NCBI GenBank assembly: GCA_965262595.1
Contig: OZ253548.1
Span: 1,302,001 to 1,366,000 of the forward strand
Direction of reading: 5' to 3'
Length of the DNA: 64,000 nucleotides
Source of the DNA: CATQHB01 sp965262595
GTDB lineage: Bacteria; Chloroflexota; Dehalococcoidia; Lucifugimonadales; UBA3495
Shown here: positions 43,915-52,356 of the stretch, piece by piece
Layout: the number at the start of each line of letters is the position of its first letter
How positions within the stretch are numbered: position 1 is the first letter of the stretch
The notes under the pieces: generated by a model
What the model was told of the DNA's origin: nothing
The model's input: only the letters and a program-made list of their open reading frames with translations
Database searches by the model: none
Position numbers and translations under genes: made by a program

Positions 43915-44403
43915 TTACGGGGACTGCCGGGCTTTAGCGGCGGCCACCGCCTTGTCCACGGCGTCCACCGGGTCGCTGGCTTGGACGATTCCCTTTTCTA
44001 TGGGGTCGCCATCCCCTTTAATCGTAAGCGGCCAAGTGCTGAGGCCAATGACCGGAATATCGTCCGAGAGGGCGTAGGCGATCTCGGATAAGGTGCCAAA
44101 GGCGCCGCCGACGGCGATACAGGCCTCTCCGGTATGAACTACTATAACGTTACGGGCATAACCCATTGTGGTAGCGATGGGTATGTCAACGTAGCTGTTG
44201 GCCTGGGAGCCATGCCCGCCGGGCAGGATGCCAATGGTGGTGCCTCCCTCGGCTTTGGCGCCGCGGCAAACCGCCTCCATCACACCCATCAAACCGCCGC
44301 AGACTACCATCACATTGCGGCGGGCCAACTCCCGACCTACTTCCTCAGCCAAGGCCGCATGTTCCGGCTTGGCATCGCTGCTACCGATAACCGCAATAAT
44401 CAT
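43915..44403 (-). CDS. LOG-like / TIGR00725-type Rossmann protein
   Basis: 162-residue cytoplasmic SLOG-superfamily protein. IAVIGSSDAKP is the first strand loop, VVCGGLMGVMEAVCRGAKAEGGTTIGILPG the central PGG-type block, and VAVGGAFGTLSEIAYAL follows. Classical LOG enzymes have PGGxGTxxE; here GGAFGTLSE stands in that place, as in the TIGR00725 group. Possibly binds or cleaves nucleotides. It starts 12 bp before the DUF429-like stop and is probably co-transcribed with it. Confidence 0.82.
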   Translation of the reverse strand: MIIAVIGSSDAKPEHAALAEEVGRELARRNVMVVCGGLMGVMEAVCRGAKAEGGTTIGILPGGHGSQANSYVDIPIATTMGYARNVIVVHTGEACIAVGGAFGTLSEIAYALSDDIPVIGLSTWPLTIKGDGDPIEKGIVQASDPVDAVDKAVAAAKARQSP

Positions 44404-44415
44404 ACTGTCTCCAAA

Positions 44416-45189
44416 TTACGGATGCCTATGGGGAATTGGCATCCAATAGCTTACGGGCGTGTCAAACGGTTGAACCGGGCCGGGTTCTTTAAGATACAGG
44501 TTCTGCCATCCATCCGGCTTCTGATTCTGGAGCATTTTCCAAGCGACATAGGCGGAAATTGCGGCGTCGCGCTGATGCGTGTACCGTTCTTCTATTGGCT
44601 TTTTAAATTCCCCTGGTTTGAGGACATTACGCTTGTCTTTATTTAACTTTCTTAATTCCTCTGACTTCAGGGCGTCACCCTCATTCGTCCTGAACTTTTC
44701 TATTACCTGTTCTATTACTTTTTCCAATTCCCCCGACTTGCCACAAACCTTTAGCAAGTAGCGCAATGCTGTCGGATGAGTCTCCGTAATTTGCAGGTCG
44801 GGATATGTTTCGTGGAGGTACTTCCCCAATAAAACGCCCTGCACAGAGCAGGCTCCCCGCAGGCTGTTAATGTGAATAACAGTCTCACTTGGCTTACAAT
44901 TATCTTTTAATGCTTGCTTGATTTCCCTATCAATTACCCGGTATCCTCTGAAACCCCAAAACATTGGCGCATCAATACCTGCCGCCAAGACGCTCCGGTT
45001 CCCTTGCCGGCTAAGCAACGACATCTCTTTTTCCACTTTGCAGAACGCATCCCGCGCGTCAGTTGCCAAGCCAGTCTTTAGGCACCGCAATCCGTATTTA
45101 TCGGCTTGGCACACACTCCAACCAAATCTACCGCCTTCACCACTGCCGCCAGGGTCAAACCCCAATATCACATCCACTTGCTCCGGCAT
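44416..45189 (-). CDS. DUF429-like predicted nuclease-fold protein, AT-richer
   Basis: 257 residues with a predicted RNase H-like fold: FDPGGSGEGGRFGWSVC at the start, AAGIDAPMFWGFRGYRVID, and ITETHPTALRYLL, the pattern of DUF429. The middle (about 160-210) is Lys/Glu-rich. Base composition is visibly lower in GC than its neighbours, especially 44600-44760. It lies between the LOG-like gene and nuoN. Function unknown; DUF429 proteins are often in mobile or defence-linked contexts, which is not visible here. Confidence 0.6.
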   Translation of the reverse strand: MPEQVDVILGFDPGGSGEGGRFGWSVCQADKYGLRCLKTGLATDARDAFCKVEKEMSLLSRQGNRSVLAAGIDAPMFWGFRGYRVIDREIKQALKDNCKPSETVIHINSLRGACSVQGVLLGKYLHETYPDLQITETHPTALRYLLKVCGKSGELEKVIEQVIEKFRTNEGDALKSEELRKLNKDKRNVLKPGEFKKPIEERYTHQRDAAISAYVAWKMLQNQKPDGWQNLYLKEPGPVQPFDTPVSYWMPIPHRHP

Positions 45190-45198
45190 CGCTATCCC

Positions 45199-46824
45199 CT
45201 AACCGCCCGGCAGAATCGCCGCGCTAGCCACCTCGACCAGTTCCAGCAAGGGAGCCGGATAGACCCCCAAACCGACAACGGCCACCAAGCCCAGGGCTAT
45301 CACGCTCAACAGGAGCGCCGAGGGCCGGGGCAAGGGTACATAGTCTTCCGACGGCGAATCATGGGATGGAGCATGACTGTGGTCTGCCGGTTCGGCTTCA
45401 CTGTGCCCGGAATCCGAGCCGGTGTCGGTGTCGGTGTCGGTGTCGGTATCCGTATCGGCATCGGCGTCCGACTCCAGCGCCGGCGCCGCTAGGGCCGGCT
45501 GAATATACATCTGTCGGATTACCTGCAAGTAATAATAGAGGGAAATCAGGCTGGTGAAAATGGCTAATCCGGCCAGCCACAAGAAGCCTTCGTTAGCTAC
45601 CGCCGTAAATAGGTAGAACTTCATGGTAAACCCGACAAAGATGGGCAATCCGCCCAGGGAAAACAGGCTGACGGCAATAGCCATCGCCAGGAAGGGCTGC
45701 CGGTCGGCCAACCCGGCCAAGTCGGAGATTTCCTCCTGACCGGTGGCGTTGAAAAAGGCGATTAAAGCGGCGAATACTACCATATTGGTAATGGAGTATC
45801 CCACCAGGTAGAAAATAATCCCGTTGGCGCCCAGCAGAGAGTCCGGAGCCAGGGCTGCCGTCCCGGCCAGGATGTAGCCCACGTGTCCGATACTGGAATA
45901 GGCCATTAGTCGTTTCAGGTTATGTTGAGCCAGGGCTACCAGATTACCCACCAGCATCGTTAGAGCCGCCAGCGCCGCCATGATTATCTGCCATTGGTCC
46001 CAGCGCTCGGTCGCCGGCACAAAGGCTTCGGAGAGTAGGCGCAGCACCAGGGCGAAAGCCGCCGCCTTGGAAGCAATTGCCAGATAGGCGGTGACCGGCA
46101 ATGGAGCGCCCTCGTAGGCGTCCGGCGCCCACATATGGAAGGGCACTGCGGACAGCTTAAAACCCAGTCCCCCTACGATCAAGGCCAGTCCCACCCACAG
46201 AGCCGGGCCCACATCGGCGGATGAGGACAGGGCCGCGCTGATTCCTTCAAACCGCGTTACGCCCAGCGTGCTGTAAACCATGCTGATGCCGTAGAGCAGA
46301 ATCGCCGAGGAAAATGCGCCAATAATGATGTATTTAAGACTTCCCTCGTTGGACTTGGGGTTGCCCAGGGCGTAGGCCACCAACACATACAGGCTGAAAC
46401 TTAGCAACTCCAGCGAGATGTAGGCCGTCAGCAGCTCGCGGGACTGGGCCATCAGGTTCATTCCCAGGATGGAAAACAGGAGCAAGCCATAAAACTCGCC
46501 GGGGTGACTCAGGTGCAGTTTCACGAAGTCAATGGAACTAAGGATGATGAATACGCCGATGAACAGGAAGAACACTTTGAAGAATAGGGAATATCCGTCA
46601 ACCGCCAGCAGGCCGCCGTACAGGATCGCCTCCTTCCCGGGCAGCATCACCAGGGAAAGGACGGCCAGCCCAATAAGACCCAGCACCGAGAGCCAGCCCA
46701 GCAGTTCCTTCCGGTCCTCCGGCAGGAACAGGTCAACGATGAAGACCAGGAAAGCCAGCCCGGCCAGGGCGAACTCCGGCGTCAGCAAATAAAGATTGTC
46801 AGTTAAACCCGGCATAGTCCCCAA
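45199..46824 (-). CDS. nuoN: NADH-quinone oxidoreductase subunit N, with Asp-Thr repeat insert
   Basis: 541-residue antiporter-like membrane subunit of complex I with about 14 helices. LLTAYISLELLSFSLYVLVAY, GLGFKLSAVPFHMWAPDAYEGAP and AYSSIGHVGYILAG are family blocks, with the proton-path Glu and Lys residues present. Between the last two helices (about 447-485) is a soluble insert with repeated Asp-Thr/Asp-Ala pairs and then His/Ser-rich sequence, encoded by a 6-bp tandem repeat (about 45420-45470). It is the last nuo gene, 78 bp after nuoM. The ATG at residue 4 is an alternative start. Confidence 0.95.
   Translation of the reverse strand: MGTMPGLTDNLYLLTPEFALAGLAFLVFIVDLFLPEDRKELLGWLSVLGLIGLAVLSLVMLPGKEAILYGGLLAVDGYSLFFKVFFLFIGVFIILSSIDFVKLHLSHPGEFYGLLLFSILGMNLMAQSRELLTAYISLELLSFSLYVLVAYALGNPKSNEGSLKYIIIGAFSSAILLYGISMVYSTLGVTRFEGISAALSSSADVGPALWVGLALIVGGLGFKLSAVPFHMWAPDAYEGAPLPVTAYLAIASKAAAFALVLRLLSEAFVPATERWDQWQIIMAALAALTMLVGNLVALAQHNLKRLMAYSSIGHVGYILAGTAALAPDSLLGANGIIFYLVGYSITNMVVFAALIAFFNATGQEEISDLAGLADRQPFLAMAIAVSLFSLGGLPIFVGFTMKFYLFTAVANEGFLWLAGLAIFTSLISLYYYLQVIRQMYIQPALAAPALESDADADTDTDTDTDTDTGSDSGHSEAEPADHSHAPSHDSPSEDYVPLPRPSALLLSVIALGLVAVVGLGVYPAPLLELVEVASAAILPGG
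45419..45472. repeat. 6-bp tandem repeat coding for Asp-Thr pairs in nuoN
   Basis: GGTGTC-type hexamers repeat about seven to nine times, the first five nearly perfect, then drifting to GTATCC and GCATCG variants. They encode (DT)n/(DA)n on the minus strand and keep the frame. Confidence 0.85.
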
Positions 46825-46902
46825 AACTAAACTGATTTGTAAATCCTGGTTTCTTTTCCAACCCGAACCGGTCGGTTTAAGCCCCGGCTATATTGGCCCC
46901 GA

Positions 46903-48417
46903 CTAAAACAGTTGCAGCACCGATTCGACGCCCACATTGATTACCCGGGTAAGCGGCGCGGGCCATACTCCCACAAAGAGCATTATCAGGACAAAAGATG
47001 CGCCGACCGTTTTTTCCACCGGACTGGCATCGGTAATATGGTCCCATTGCGGGTCGGCTTCCCCAAAAAAGGTGCGGGCCAGCAGCCGCAAAATATAAAC
47101 TGCGGTCAACGCCGCGCCGATTACGGCCAGTACCGCCAGGGGCAAATAGGTGCGGAAAGCGCCGGTAAATACCATAAACTCGGCAACAAATCCGCTTAAT
47201 CCCGGCAGTCCCAGGGAAGCCAGACCAGCTATCGCAAAGAAGAAACTGGTCGCGCCCATCCGCTTCATCAACCCGTTCAGCACGGTGATATCCCGTATGT
47301 GGGTGCGTTCGTAAATGGCCCCGACCATTGCGAACATCAGGGCCGTCATAATGCCGTGGGAGAACATTTGCAACACCGCTCCGGTCAGCCCCACCGGGTG
47401 CAGGGTCGCAATTCCCATCAGCACGTAACCCATGTGGCTAACGCTGGAGTATCCGATAATATACTTGAGGTCGCGCTGCGAAAGGGCGGAGATAGCCCCG
47501 TAAATTACGTTAACCGTACCGAGAATTATCAGCACCGGCATCCAGGCGGCGGCGCCCTCCGGGAGCAAAACCATGCCCACCCGGATGATGCCGAAAGCTC
47601 CCAGTTTCATCAGCACACCGGCGTGAAGCATACTGACACCGGTGGGGGCGGCCACGTGGCCGTCGGGCGACCAGGTATGGAAGGGCCACAAACCGGCCAG
47701 GATGCCGAAGCCAACCATAAACAGGGGAAAGACCCAGTTCTGGAACCCGGGCCCGAAGTGTCCGGCCCGGGAGAGTTCGCCCAAAGTTTCCAAAGAGAAG
47801 GTCGGGGAACCCGCTTGGCTTGCGGCCACATAGAGAGCCAGAATTCCCACCCAGATCAGTACGCTGCCCGCCACCAGGAACAGCATCAGCTTCATTGCGC
47901 CGTATTCTTTGGTGCGGGAAAAAGTCGCAAAGTCGGTGCTGCTGCCCCATACCCCGATCAGCAGGTACATCGGCAGCACTGCCAGTTCATAGAAAAAGAA
48001 GAGGAAGAACAAGTCCTGAACTACGAACACGCCAAACACGCCGGAACCCAGCGACAGCAGCAACACAAAGAAATCCCGCGTCCGTCGCTTGATGGTCTGG
48101 GAAATCAGCACTGCGCCAAACAGGACTATGCCGTTGAGCAGCACCAGCGGGGCGGCAATTCCATCCATCGCCAGGGAAAGGTCAATATTTAGCGGCGCGT
48201 CCAGCCACTCGTAAACCCGGGCGAATTGATAGCCGCCGGCGCCAAAGTCGTACCTGGCAAACAGAATCAGGGAGAGGCCCAAGGTTATGGCGGATACAAA
48301 AATGGCAAAACGCCAGGCGTCCTCTGGGCGGTTCCGTGGCAGGAAAATACTCAGAATCCCGCCGGCCAGCGGCACCAGAATAATCAGCAACAAGGCTATT
48401 TGGTCAAAATTGCTCAT
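46903..48417 (-). CDS. nuoM: NADH-quinone oxidoreductase subunit M
   Basis: 504-residue antiporter-like proton-pumping subunit of complex I. FVLLLSLGSGVFGVFVVQDLFFLFFFYELAVLPMYLLIGVWG, PFHTWSPDGHVAAPTGVSMLHAGVLMKLGAFG and YSSVSHMGYVLMGIAT are the NuoM signatures. I choose ATG 48417 (MSNFDQ), 10 bp after the nuoL stop; the frame extends to 48465 into nuoL. Confidence 0.97.
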   Translation of the reverse strand: MSNFDQIALLLIILVPLAGGILSIFLPRNRPEDAWRFAIFVSAITLGLSLILFARYDFGAGGYQFARVYEWLDAPLNIDLSLAMDGIAAPLVLLNGIVLFGAVLISQTIKRRTRDFFVLLLSLGSGVFGVFVVQDLFFLFFFYELAVLPMYLLIGVWGSSTDFATFSRTKEYGAMKLMLFLVAGSVLIWVGILALYVAASQAGSPTFSLETLGELSRAGHFGPGFQNWVFPLFMVGFGILAGLWPFHTWSPDGHVAAPTGVSMLHAGVLMKLGAFGIIRVGMVLLPEGAAAWMPVLIILGTVNVIYGAISALSQRDLKYIIGYSSVSHMGYVLMGIATLHPVGLTGAVLQMFSHGIMTALMFAMVGAIYERTHIRDITVLNGLMKRMGATSFFFAIAGLASLGLPGLSGFVAEFMVFTGAFRTYLPLAVLAVIGAALTAVYILRLLARTFFGEADPQWDHITDASPVEKTVGASFVLIMLFVGVWPAPLTRVINVGVESVLQLF

Positions 48418-48427
48418 CGGTTCTCGG

Positions 48428-50356
48428 TCAGACGGACTGTATCCACCAGAAGACAGCCAAGCCAATCAGGCCCAGGGCCATCGCCAGTGCGTAGCTGTAA
48501 ACGTGGCCGGTGACGTGAAGCCTTAGGGCAACTCCCAAGTGCCGAACCAGGTTGGCCGGGCCGTTTACTCCCACGTCATTTACAAAAGCGCGGTCAAAGA
48601 CGGCAATATAGCCGGAGAAAATTAAGACCACCCGGTCAACCGTCCACTGATAGACTTCGTCGATATAGTACTTATTCTCCACTATCTTGAGCAGACCGGC
48701 GAAGCGTCGTTTCATTCCTTCCGTAGCGAGGCTCCTTCGGCTATAGGCCAGGTAAGCGTACACGAAAGCGGCCAGGGCCAGCGCAGTGGACAGGATGCCA
48801 AGCCACCAATTGAAATGGAATCCTTCCGGTTCGTGGAAGAAAAGAAAATTGCCAATGCCGTCGAAACCGCCCGGCCAATTGAACGCAATCACTCCGAAGC
48901 CCAGGGCCAAGACGCCCAGGAGAGACATGGTTATCGCCATCGTTGGCGGCGCGTCGTGGGCGTGTTCGTGCTGCTCGGCGAACCGGCCGTAAAACACCAC
49001 AAACATGGCGCGAGCCATATAAAGCGCGCTCAGCAGGACGGTAAGCAGCGTCAAAACGATAAACACCGGATGCAGTTGGCCGTTTACCGCCAGCAGGATT
49101 TCGTCCTTGCTCCAGAAACCGGCCAGCAACGGTATGCCCCCCAGGGAGAGGGCGCCAATGGAGAACAGGATGGCGGTAAGGGGCATAACCTTGCGCAGGC
49201 CGCCCATATTGCGGATGTCCAGTTCATCGGTGCTGTGCATTACACTGCCCGCGCCCAGGAACAGCAATGCCTTGGAAAAGCCGTGAGCCATCAGGTGGAA
49301 AATGGCGGCAGTATAACCGAACGCGCCCAGGGATAACATCATCAACCCCAGATGGCTAATGGTGGAATAGGCCAGGATGCGCTTCAAATCGGTCGAAACC
49401 AGGGCAATAGTGGCTGCGCCCAGGGCGGTTATCAATCCGACAATCGCCACCACCAGCAAGGCATCACCGGAGGCGACAAAAATGGGGAAGGCTCGGGCCA
49501 CCAGATAAACGCCGGCGGCGACCATGGTTGCGGCGTGAATCAAGGCGCTGACCGGCGTGGGGCCCTCCATTGCGTCGGGCAGCCATACATGGAAGGGAAA
49601 CTGGGCCGACTTGCCCATCGCCCCCAGGAACAGCAATATGGCGGCGGTAGTGGCAATTCCCTGGCTCATCGCTCCGCTGTGGGCGGCGGCAAAGGCATCG
49701 GCCATGCTGAAACTGCCTACTTCTCGCCACAGCAGCAGAATGCCAATGAGCAGCCCCACATCGCCGATGCGGGTGACAATGAATGCCTTTTTGGCCGCCT
49801 CTCGGGCGGTAGGACGCTCAAACCAGAATCCGATAAGCAGGTAGGAACAGAGACCCACCAATTCCCAGGCTACGTACAACAGCAGGAAGTTGTCGGCCAA
49901 CACCAAGGTGAGCATGGCGGCAATAAACAGGGCATGGAAGGCATAGTACCAGTCGAACCGGGAGTCGCCCCGCATATACCCCAGTGAGTAAATCTGCACC
50001 ATCAGAGCTACGAAAGTCGCCAGCCCCAGCATCGCAATGGTCAACGGGTCAACTATGATGCCCCAGGTGAGGCGTACCCGGCGGTCAACGTCATTGTCGG
50101 TACCGGGGAATCCGGCCTCGAACCAGGTCCGTTCGTAGGAGCAGGTCAGGGCGCCGGTGTCTTCGCTGGTGTGGCAGGCGTCAGTGGCCGGGGAGGCTCC
50201 GAGAAAACTGAAAAGCGTTAACCAAAACAGGGCGAATCCGCCAAGAATCGCCAGGATAGCCAGGGGAGAACCCTTCCCGGGCAGGTATTTACCAAACAGG
50301 ATGATCAGCGGAACAACCGCAAAGCTGAGTACCGGGATAAGCCAGGCCCATTCCAT
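48428..50356 (-). CDS. nuoL: NADH-quinone oxidoreductase subunit L
   Basis: 642-residue antiporter-like subunit with about 16 helices and the long lateral helix. Family blocks: ELVGLCSYLLIGFWFERP, AQFPFHVWLPDAMEGPTPVSALIHAATMVAAGVYL and YSTISHLGLMMLSLG. The periplasmic loop near residue 60 carries CHTSEDTGALTC, an unusual Cys pair. I choose ATG 50356 (MEWAWL); the frame opens 15 codons earlier. It lies 135 bp after nuoK. Confidence 0.97.
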   Translation of the reverse strand: MEWAWLIPVLSFAVVPLIILFGKYLPGKGSPLAILAILGGFALFWLTLFSFLGASPATDACHTSEDTGALTCSYERTWFEAGFPGTDNDVDRRVRLTWGIIVDPLTIAMLGLATFVALMVQIYSLGYMRGDSRFDWYYAFHALFIAAMLTLVLADNFLLLYVAWELVGLCSYLLIGFWFERPTAREAAKKAFIVTRIGDVGLLIGILLLWREVGSFSMADAFAAAHSGAMSQGIATTAAILLFLGAMGKSAQFPFHVWLPDAMEGPTPVSALIHAATMVAAGVYLVARAFPIFVASGDALLVVAIVGLITALGAATIALVSTDLKRILAYSTISHLGLMMLSLGAFGYTAAIFHLMAHGFSKALLFLGAGSVMHSTDELDIRNMGGLRKVMPLTAILFSIGALSLGGIPLLAGFWSKDEILLAVNGQLHPVFIVLTLLTVLLSALYMARAMFVVFYGRFAEQHEHAHDAPPTMAITMSLLGVLALGFGVIAFNWPGGFDGIGNFLFFHEPEGFHFNWWLGILSTALALAAFVYAYLAYSRRSLATEGMKRRFAGLLKIVENKYYIDEVYQWTVDRVVLIFSGYIAVFDRAFVNDVGVNGPANLVRHLGVALRLHVTGHVYSYALAMALGLIGLAVFWWIQSV

Positions 50357-50491
50357 GCTACGCCTTGGCCTCCCGCCCGGTATCGGCCGGCTCGCAACCA
50401 ATAACTTGGAAGCTGGAGGCCGGGTGATTCTCGGCGACGCCGGGCATCCACCGCACCGGCGTCCTATTTTCTACCGGCAAAACGAGCGCTT

Positions 50492-50812
50492 CTACCATTT
50501 CATCAGGTCTATTTCGTCCACGTTGACCGTAGAACGGTTACGGTACATCCGCAAAATAATTGCCATGGCCAGCCCCACCTCCGCCGCAGCGATGGTAATG
50601 ATGAAGATGGCAAGTAGTTGGCCGTCGAAGTTTATGAAGCTGCCCAGACCTTCCTGGTGCGAGGCGGCGGCAATCAGATTGATGTTCACCGCATTCAACA
50701 TCAACTCAATGGACATCACGATTAATACTGCGCTACGGCGGGCCATAACCCCGTACAGGCCGATTACGAACAGGGAGGCGCTCAGCAATTGAAAGTAAAC
50801 CAACGGTACCAT
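50492..50812 (-). CDS. nuoK: NADH-quinone oxidoreductase subunit K
   Basis: 106-residue three-helix subunit. LFVIGLYGVMARRSAVLIVMSIELMLNAVNIN contains the conserved membrane Glu of helix 2, and AAEVGLAMAIILRMYRN the Glu of helix 3. A typical NuoK length. It starts 3 bp after the nuoJ stop. Confidence 0.96.
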   Translation of the reverse strand: MVPLVYFQLLSASLFVIGLYGVMARRSAVLIVMSIELMLNAVNINLIAAASHQEGLGSFINFDGQLLAIFIITIAAAEVGLAMAIILRMYRNRSTVNVDEIDLMKW

Positions 50813-50815
50813 GAG

Positions 50816-51304
50816 CTACTGACTCCCCTCCCCGGTGCGAGCAATGATTATGGCCCCAATCAGCGCTACCAGCAATACCAGCGACGCAACTTCAAAAGGA
50901 ACGGCCCAGCGGGTAAAGAGCGAGTTGGACAACTCGCTGAAAGTGGGACTGTTGGGCGCAGATTGGGAAACGCCCTTTATCCAGAAAGCGGCTCCCAGCA
51001 CCACGCCCACTCCGGCGGCGGCAAGGGCAGCCAGGGGCCACTGCCGGTTGTCGGAGATGTAGGGGTATTCGGAAGAGCGCGTCAGCATTATCGCGAATAG
51101 CAGGACGATGGTAATGGCCCCGCCGTAAATCAACACCTGCACCAACGCCAGGAACTCGGCGAAGAGTATCAGGTAAACACCGGCTACGGCCACCAGGGAA
51201 ACCAGGAGGAACAGGGCGGCATGAACCACATTGCGGGTCACTACGACGCCCAGGCCTCCGCCCAGGGTAAACACCGCCAAAATGATAAACAGGATCCAGG
51301 ACAC
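50816..51304 (-). CDS. nuoJ: NADH-quinone oxidoreductase subunit J
   Basis: 162-residue five-helix subunit. RNVVHAALFLLVSLVAVAGVYLILFAEFLALVQVLIYGGAITIVLLFAIML is the diagnostic helix 2-3 block with the pi-bulge region. Normal length, tightly linked to nuoK. It follows the small Cys-rich gene by 136 bp. Confidence 0.95.
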   Translation of the reverse strand: MSWILFIILAVFTLGGGLGVVVTRNVVHAALFLLVSLVAVAGVYLILFAEFLALVQVLIYGGAITIVLLFAIMLTRSSEYPYISDNRQWPLAALAAAGVGVVLGAAFWIKGVSQSAPNSPTFSELSNSLFTRWAVPFEVASLVLLVALIGAIIIARTGEGSQ

Positions 51305-51440
51305 GACTAGCGGCCTTCGCCAAAGAATGAGCCGCCCTCTTGGCGGCCCCTGCGGGACCTGGTCAGATACGACATTTCGGAAAATACCCTGGTACCCAAA
51401 ATCACATCCTTATTGTAGCCAATCAACATAGTAGTGCGTT

Positions 51441-51677
51441 CTAGCCCTTGCCCAACAACCGGCTTAACAACCCGCGCTTACGCCGGGGCAGCGGGGGTAG
51501 ATTACCAACGGAACGCAACATCCGGCAAGTAGCGCAGATGCATCCGTCCGGGTGCGGCTTGACCTTCTCCGGAGCGGCTGACGCCCGGCGGCCGGGCTTA
51601 ATCTTTTTCCTCTTCAGAAACCGGTCAGTGCAATTTTGGCAAGTGCAATAGGCCGGGTGTCTGCCCGACAGGTTCAA
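51441..51677 (-). CDS. Small basic protein with duplicated HPxxCxCxxC motif
   Basis: 78 residues. Two near-repeats, HPAYCTCQNCTDR (8-20) and HPDGCICATCRML (42-54), each give H-P-x2-C-x-C-x2-C, a likely zinc or Fe-S site made of two knuckles. The linker and C-terminus are rich in Lys/Arg (KRKKIKPGRR, PRRKRGLL). No signal peptide or membrane helix. It sits inside the nuo operon between nuoI and nuoJ, same strand. I do not recognise a family. A complex I assembly or nucleic-acid-binding role is only a guess. Confidence 0.65.
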   Translation of the reverse strand: MNLSGRHPAYCTCQNCTDRFLKRKKIKPGRRASAAPEKVKPHPDGCICATCRMLRSVGNLPPLPRRKRGLLSRLLGKG

Positions 51678-51780
51678 GTTTCGTTCGTCTTCTCGTTTGG
51701 GAATGGCCGGCCTCTCGATTCCGCTTCCGGCGTACTTTCTTCCGGGTTTACCTGGTTTAATCGGTCACTCAAGGGCAGGA

Positions 51781-52356
51781 TTACTCGGCGCCAACCGCCG
51801 CTTCCGCCGTTGCCTCAGATTGGACTGCCTGGGCCGCCTGGGCCGCCTGGGCCGCATCCGCGGCATCCTTCTTGGCCTTGGCCACAACTGAAGGAGCAAC
51901 CCAACTCGTTTCCCGCTGATATTTCTGTCCAATTTCGAGCAGGGCCGGCAAATCAACCCGGTCGCCGTTACGCTCGTAAGTGCTCATCTCGTGCTCATGA
52001 CTCATAACGATAGCGTCAAAGTTACACACCTCGACGCAAATCCCGCACAGTATACACCGATTCAGGTTAATTTCGAAGTAGTCAATAATCTTTCTTCGAG
52101 AACTTATGCCTTCCTCGTTCAGCGGATTGTCCTTCATGCTGGCTGACATACACTGAGTCGGACAATTGCGGATACACACCATGCATCCGGTACAGAAAGG
52201 CTCGCCCACCTGGTCATCCCAGGTCAGGGCCGGAAAGCCCATAAAGCGGGGCTGCACCGGCGTCGGCACGGTGGGGTATTGGCGGGTTACCGGCGCCCGC
52301 AACCCGGTGAAGGTTGAGGCCAGGGTTAACAACATCCCTTTTAGGCTATTAAGCAT
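51781..52356 (-). CDS. nuoI: NADH-quinone oxidoreductase subunit I (2x[4Fe-4S] ferredoxin)
   Basis: 191-residue peripheral-arm subunit. CTGCMVCIRNCPTQC and CILCGICVEVCNFDAI are the two [4Fe-4S] motifs carrying electrons towards NuoB. The C-terminal 30 residues are an Ala/Gln-rich tail encoded by a 9-bp repeat (about 51825-51860), not part of the family. The start overlaps the nuoH stop by 8 bp (ATGCTTAA). Confidence 0.96.
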   Translation of the reverse strand: MLNSLKGMLLTLASTFTGLRAPVTRQYPTVPTPVQPRFMGFPALTWDDQVGEPFCTGCMVCIRNCPTQCMSASMKDNPLNEEGISSRRKIIDYFEINLNRCILCGICVEVCNFDAIVMSHEHEMSTYERNGDRVDLPALLEIGQKYQRETSWVAPSVVAKAKKDAADAAQAAQAAQAVQSEATAEAAVGAE

